Part shown: piece after piece, positions 60,004-64,000 of the stretch
Layout of the letters: the number at the start of each line of letters is the position of its first letter
Numbering within the stretch: position 1 is the first letter of the stretch
DNA from: Verrucomicrobiaceae bacterium
Lineage (GTDB): Bacteria > Verrucomicrobiota > Verrucomicrobiia > Verrucomicrobiales > Verrucomicrobiaceae
NCBI GenBank assembly: GCA_947458455.1
Contig: CANGYJ010000002.1
Coordinates: forward strand, 62,001-126,000
Length of the DNA: 64,000 bases
Direction of reading: 5' to 3'
Notes under the pieces: generated by a model
What the model saw: the letters and a program-made list of their open reading frames with translations, nothing else
Database searches by the model: none
What the model was told of the DNA's origin: nothing
Position numbers and translations under genes: made by a program

Positions 60004-62976
60004 TTAGTTTTTCAGTAGGTAGCCCAGTAGATCATGGAATGTCGCTTCATCCATCGTCTGGCCGAAGGTGGGCGGCATGAGGGACATCGGAGTGACTTCG
60101 GACTTCGCGATGTCTTTTTTGGAGAGGCGGTGTTCTTTGCCCGTGGCATCGACAAGGAGTTTGACCTCGCCGAGCTCGGCTTTGAGGAAGCCGGCGAAGG
60201 TAGTGCCGTCCTTCAGGGTGAGGGTGTGCAGGTGGAAGTGGGCATCGACGTTGCGGTTGGGGTCGAGGATGTCCTCGCAGAGGCGCTCGGGGCCACGGGT
60301 GCCGATGCCGTCGAGCTGCGGGCCGATGAGGCCGCCTTCGCCTTGGATTTGATGGCAGGCGGCGCAGTTCATCTTGAAGACGTTGGCTCCGGTTTCGAGA
60401 TCGAGCTTGGCTTTGGAAAAGGCGGCGACGCGGGCGGCGATGAGGGTGTCGAGCTGTTTGCGCTGCTCGGGTGAGACCGGGAGCGGTGGTGGGGCGGGTC
60501 GCGGTGGGAGGTAGGTGGCGAGTTTTTCACGCAAGGCGGCCGGGGCGCTGTGCTGGAGCATCGTGGCGAGGGTTTTGAGGCTCTCGCGAGTGTTGTCTTC
60601 GCTTTGGAAGTCGTTCACGCTGATCACGGCGGGCTCGATGCGGGTGAGGCCGAGCCAGGCGTAGGCTTTGCCGTCGTCGCCGTCGATGATTTCGAGGCGG
60701 ATGTGTTTGCCGGTGTGCTTGGAGAGGTCGAACTCGATGCGTTTGGGTTTGTCATCGCGTGGCGGGAAGGCGCGGGCGAGTTCGCGGTTGGTTTCAGCTT
60801 CGATGACGCGGACGAGGTTTTTGTCGTGCGGTTTGGCCGTGGGGAAGCCGCGGTGGCCGTTGAGCCAGAGGGTGAGTTTGGCGGGTGCGTCGAAGGATTT
60901 GGATTTCAGCGTGCCGGTGCCGCTTTCTTCGTCTCCGCCGCCTTTGGCCATGCTTTGCAAGACGGTTACTTCGGTGCCGTCAGCGAGTTTTCGCGGCTGG
61001 AGGGACCATTTGGCGTTTCCGGTGCTGGTCCAGGCGGGGGTGGGTGTTTGTGAAGCGGCTTCGAGGAGCTGTTTGGCGAGGTCTTGTGCCCAAGAGAGGA
61101 GTTCAGGTAGCGGAGGCGTGCCGCGCTCGCTGAGGCCGTCGTGGAGGGCGGTGAGGAGTGGGAGCGGAGTGGTGGAGTTTTGGAGTGATGCTTGTTTGGC
61201 GAGAGCGATGGCCTTGGAAAGCAGCGCGGGATCGCCGTGGCGGGCGATGTGGGTGAGGCGGGCGGGAGTGATGTTGTGGCCGGTTTGAAGGCGCTGAAGC
61301 AGAAACGCGGCTGCGTCAGCGCTGGGCACGGCGGTGGCGATTTCAGTGACGAGGGCGAGGTGCGTTTGCTCGATGTTGGTGAAGGCACCTGGAAGCTTCA
61401 GATGATCACAAAGGGCGATTCGATAGGCGAGAACGAGGCTGGGATCGGAAGAAGATGTTTTGTGGATGTTTTGAAGCAACAACGGCAAGGCTTCGTGCTT
61501 GGGCGAATCGAGTATTTTGGCGAGGATGGCACGTTGAGTGTTGGGTGAGCTGCTTTCGAGTGCTTTTCGCCAGTCGCTGAGGTCTGGCTGGGCAATCGGT
61601 TGGCGCTTGGTGGCACCACTTTTCTTCTCAACCCGCCAGATGCGGCCGCGGGTTTTGTCACGGCCCTGGTGGTCGAGGGGGACTTCGTAGTGGCCGATGA
61701 TCTTGTTGTAGAAGTCGGCGATGTAGAGGGCGTTGTCGGGGCCGAGTTGGAGATCGACGGGGCGGAACCAGGGGTCATCGCTGGTGATGAAGTCGGGCTG
61801 CTCGTTGGCTTTGGGCGTGGAGCCGGTGAAGGTGACGTGGTCGTGGTTGACGCGGGAGGTGACGCAGTTGCCGAGGAGGATGTGATCGTCCCACTCGGGG
61901 CCCCACACACCGCCGTCGAGATACACGATGCCGCAGATGCCGGTGCTGCCGTGCGTGTGCTGGCACATGACGGGCGCGAAGCCGAGTCCGTCATGCGGTT
62001 TGCCAAAGCTGGGATAGCAGGCTCCGCGAATGAGCTGATACACGGGTGAGCTATGGCAGTCGGCGCTGTAGAGATTGCCGTAGCGGTCCCACGCGAGGCC
62101 GAAGGGATTGACCTGGCCGCTGGTGTAGCGTTCGACCTTGGAGCCATCGGGACGAAAACGAAACACGTTGCCGGATTGGAGTTCGAGACGGCGGCCAGGA
62201 ATGTCGAATGACGAATGCGGAATGACGAATGAATGACGAGGCTCGAATGACGAATCGCTGGATTTCGGGTTTGGGGCATTCGGGCTTCTTTCGTCATTCG
62301 GAATTCGTTCATTCGTTATTTTCCCATCGTCTCGCCATCGATCGGCGCGGACTTCAAACCGGCTGGTGTTGTTAAAGCCGTGCGTGGCATAGACCCAGCC
62401 GTCGAGGCCGAGGCGGAAGCTGCTGCACATGCCGTGGGTGTCTTTTTCGTAGCCAAGCGGGCCGAAGAGGACTTCGCGGAGGTCGGCGCGGTCGTCGCCG
62501 TCGGTGTCGGCGAAGTACCAGATGTTGGGGATGCTGAAGGCGATGCAGCCAGCCTTGTGCTCGGGCTTGTGCCAGGGGAGGACGCCGGTGGGGATGTTTA
62601 AGGCGTCGGCGAAGACGGTGACTTTGTCGGCGCGACCGTCGCCATCGGTGTCTTCGAGGATCTTGATGGCATCGCGGCTGTCTTGGACGCGAGTGCCTTG
62701 AGGGTCGGACCAGCGTTTCTTGTCGGCGGCGTAGGGATACTCGACGGTGGAGGAGACCCAGAGTCGGCCTTTGGCGTCGAAGGCGAGGTTGATGGGTTTG
62801 TTGATTTGCGGCTCGGCGGCGAAGAGCTGGACGTCGAAGCCTTCGGGGACGTGTAGCGCGGCGCGTTCGGCCTCGGGTGAAAGCGCGGGTGTTTCGCGGA
62901 TGAGGCGGTCCTTGGGCTCGGCGGCGAAGAGGGGAAGTGCCAGAATGAGGAAGAAAAGATGACGCACGCTTTTCAT
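60004..62976 (-). CDS. Second PVC-type dehydrogenase/cytochrome c protein
   Basis: 990 aa from the ATG at 62976, where a signal peptide begins (MKSVRHLFFLILALPLFAA). The open frame continues further upstream only as an antisense-like overlap with the CPBP gene. Order: propeller dehydrogenase domain (EPQINKPINLAFDAKGRLWV), region with LELQSGNVFRFRPDGSKVER, helical repeats, a beta-sandwich of about 150 residues, and a cytochrome c domain with CAACH near the end. A repeat adds about 40 residues (62200-62322) inside the propeller. The role is probably periplasmic oxidation of a sugar-like substrate. Confidence 0.9.
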   Translation of the reverse strand: MKSVRHLFFLILALPLFAAEPKDRLIRETPALSPEAERAALHVPEGFDVQLFAAEPQINKPINLAFDAKGRLWVSSTVEYPYAADKKRWSDPQGTRVQDSRDAIKILEDTDGDGRADKVTVFADALNIPTGVLPWHKPEHKAGCIAFSIPNIWYFADTDGDDRADLREVLFGPLGYEKDTHGMCSSFRLGLDGWVYATHGFNNTSRFEVRADRWRDDGKITNERIPNDERSPNAPNPKSSDSSFEPRHSFVIPHSSFDIPGRRLELQSGNVFRFRPDGSKVERYTSGQVNPFGLAWDRYGNLYSADCHSSPVYQLIRGACYPSFGKPHDGLGFAPVMCQHTHGSTGICGIVYLDGGVWGPEWDDHILLGNCVTSRVNHDHVTFTGSTPKANEQPDFITSDDPWFRPVDLQLGPDNALYIADFYNKIIGHYEVPLDHQGRDKTRGRIWRVEKKSGATKRQPIAQPDLSDWRKALESSSPNTQRAILAKILDSPKHEALPLLLQNIHKTSSSDPSLVLAYRIALCDHLKLPGAFTNIEQTHLALVTEIATAVPSADAAAFLLQRLQTGHNITPARLTHIARHGDPALLSKAIALAKQASLQNSTTPLPLLTALHDGLSERGTPPLPELLSWAQDLAKQLLEAASQTPTPAWTSTGNAKWSLQPRKLADGTEVTVLQSMAKGGGDEESGTGTLKSKSFDAPAKLTLWLNGHRGFPTAKPHDKNLVRVIEAETNRELARAFPPRDDKPKRIEFDLSKHTGKHIRLEIIDGDDGKAYAWLGLTRIEPAVISVNDFQSEDNTRESLKTLATMLQHSAPAALREKLATYLPPRPAPPPLPVSPEQRKQLDTLIAARVAAFSKAKLDLETGANVFKMNCAACHQIQGEGGLIGPQLDGIGTRGPERLCEDILDPNRNVDAHFHLHTLTLKDGTTFAGFLKAELGEVKLLVDATGKEHRLSKKDIAKSEVTPMSLMPPTFGQTMDEATFHDLLGYLLKN
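62200..62322. repeat. ATGACGAA-family repeat inserted in frame in the PVC dehydrogenase
   Basis: GAATGTCGAATGACGAATGC and TTCATTCGTTATTTTCCC at the ends, with CATTCGGGCTTCTTTCGTC inside, match the other copies (13150, 28677, 51642). It encodes an extra stretch with ITNERIPNDERSPN at the start and RHSFVIPHSSF near the end, keeping the frame open. Confidence 0.85.
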
Positions 62977-62996
62977 TAGGTTCGGAATCGAGTGGG

Positions 62997-63983
62997 TTAG
63001 CGTGGCGGCGGAATGTCGATGGCCGATTGCTGATTGCTGATGGTTGAAGGGAAGAACAGGGAGGCGATGAAGCCGGTGAAAAGCACGGTGGCGAAGGGAG
63101 CGAGGCCGATTTTGAGGTTGGTGCCGATCCAGGGGAGGGTTTCGCCACGGTTGAGGGCCTCGGAGGTGAGGGTGAGGGCGGTGAAGTATTTCAAACCGAA
63201 CACCCAGCCGGCATGCAGGCCGATGGGGAGCCACAAACGACCGGTGCGGAGTCGCGTGAAGGCCAGGACGGCGCCGACAGCGGTCAGCGTGAGGAATTCG
63301 GCGAGGAAGATACGGAGGTCTCCAAAGCCGCTGAAGAGTCGCACGAGCACGGCGAAGCCGCTGTGCCAGCGGACGTCGGCATCGGCGAGCTGCCAGTCGC
63401 CGGGTGGTCGTAGGAAGTGGACGATGGCGAAGATGAAGGTGCACCAGATGAAGGCGGTTTTGGGCTTCATGGTGCGCAGGAGGATGCCGAGGAGGGCTCC
63501 GCGAAAAAACAGCTCTTCGATGATGCCGGCACCAAAGGCAGCGGTGAGGTGCGAGGAGACGCGAAACCATGCCGCGTCGGGTTTGAGCGTGTAGATGCCG
63601 TTTTGGATGAAAAGCAGGCCGAGGCCGAAAAGGAGTCCGGCGGCCAAAAGGAAGCCGGTGAGGCCTTGTTTGAGGCCGGAGGCGGCGGGCGCGAAAGCGG
63701 GCAGAACGCTGCGATCGAGCCGGATGGCCTTCAACAGCGGCCAGATGAGCACGATGGCGAGGACGAGGACGGCGCGGTTGAAGTAGCGAGTGAAGTGGGC
63801 GCGTTCGATCTCGCTGAGGAGCCACTTTACGATGCCCCAATTGTGCATGGAGGAGGCGGTGAGCCAGCTTTGCGCCCATTTGCCGAGGTCGAAGAGGATC
63901 GGCGCGAGCAGGGCACCGCCCACCAGCACGGCGGCGAGGTAGGCGAAGAGCGGCGGCAAAGCGGAGCGTGTGTGGGGTTGCAT
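62997..63983 (-). CDS. CPBP family intramembrane metalloprotease
   Basis: 328 aa with about eight membrane helices. CAAX-prenyl-protease-like motifs: EExxxR in EELFFRGALLG (about residue 157), and later HFLRPP and GLHAGW. Bacterial members cleave membrane proteins or process peptides; the target is unknown. The last 16 residues (STISNQQSAIDIPPPR) come from a repeat. It lies 20 bp upstream of the PVC dehydrogenase on the same strand. Start at 63983. Confidence 0.87.
   Translation of the reverse strand: MQPHTRSALPPLFAYLAAVLVGGALLAPILFDLGKWAQSWLTASSMHNWGIVKWLLSEIERAHFTRYFNRAVLVLAIVLIWPLLKAIRLDRSVLPAFAPAASGLKQGLTGFLLAAGLLFGLGLLFIQNGIYTLKPDAAWFRVSSHLTAAFGAGIIEELFFRGALLGILLRTMKPKTAFIWCTFIFAIVHFLRPPGDWQLADADVRWHSGFAVLVRLFSGFGDLRIFLAEFLTLTAVGAVLAFTRLRTGRLWLPIGLHAGWVFGLKYFTALTLTSEALNRGETLPWIGTNLKIGLAPFATVLFTGFIASLFFPSTISNQQSAIDIPPPR
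63008..63050. repeat. CAATC/GATTG-type repeat at the CPBP gene 3' end
   Basis: CGATGGCCGATTGCTGATTG followed by CTGATGGTTGAAGG resembles the 6510-6615 repeat. It supplies the C-terminal codons of the CPBP gene. Confidence 0.5.
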
Positions 63984-64000
63984 GCGCAGGCGGACGATTG

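Noticed and set aside
62977-63879. The open frame of the second PVC gene extends upstream across the CPBP gene
   Set aside because: A signal peptide starts at 62976, and the extension is Arg/His/Pro-rich sequence antisense-like in composition, overlapping a clear CPBP gene.

Overview
The window looks like the chromosome of a GC-rich member of the Verrucomicrobiota, most likely Verrucomicrobiaceae (Prosthecobacter/Verrucomicrobium-like). This is inferred from two large secreted PVC-type dehydrogenase/cytochrome c proteins, a DUF5069 protein, secreted FG-GAP and AXE1 proteins, and many short palindromic repeats with an IS200-like (RAYT-type) transposase. No rRNA, tRNA or CRISPR array was seen. 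Coding is dense on both strands. The same codon bias produces long antisense open frames, which were left out.

Layout. 0-4 kb: 2-oxoglutarate dehydrogenase genes sucA and sucB (sucB runs off the left edge) with a HicB-like ORF between them. 4-13 kb: cytochrome c, SCO protein, DegP-like protease, three further exported proteins and the pseudouridine synthase RsuA. 13-22 kb: a disturbed stretch with a DAHP synthase remnant, an APC permease, a XerC/D recombinase, ssb, an SGNH hydrolase, a RAYT-like transposase, and a damaged patch (amt, a hypothetical gene, a K+ channel). 22-29 kb: a complete F1Fo ATP synthase operon atpBEFHAGDC ending in a hairpin terminator. 29-44 kb: rluD, a Ser/Thr kinase, DUF5069, a PVC cytochrome protein, a DUF1963-parDE segment flanked by copies of that protein gene's 3' end, a transglutaminase/DUF2126 protein, a Uma2 nuclease and pheA. 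44.5-53 kb: an arsenic island. 53-64 kb: purT, sprT-like, cysE, an acetylxylan-esterase-like gene, hicBA, lysS, an esterase, a second PVC dehydrogenase and a CPBP protease.

The arsenic island is the most interesting system. Divergent arsD-arsA faces an apparent operon: a secreted arsenate-reductase-like protein, a DsbD lacking its alpha domain, thioredoxin reductase, an outer-membrane-like protein, ArsR, DUF6428, a cytoplasmic ArsC and a MIP channel. No ArsB or Acr3 pump is present in the window. The secreted reductase-like protein carries the same CX5R loop and C-X6-C redox pair as cytoplasmic ArsC, so NADPH-TrxB-(thioredoxin)-DsbD could feed electrons to an extracytoplasmic arsenate reductase. 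This is a hypothesis from gene content.

The second theme is repeats. Several palindromic families (an ATGACGAA family, a GGACGAGTC family, a GCGGCAGC family, a 24-bp tandem repeat and a nested 230-bp palindrome) lie between genes. They also appear to sit in frame inside genes: the ArsA linker, both PVC dehydrogenases, the RsuA C-terminus and the CPBP protease C-terminus. Some of them could be substrates of RAYT-type transposases.
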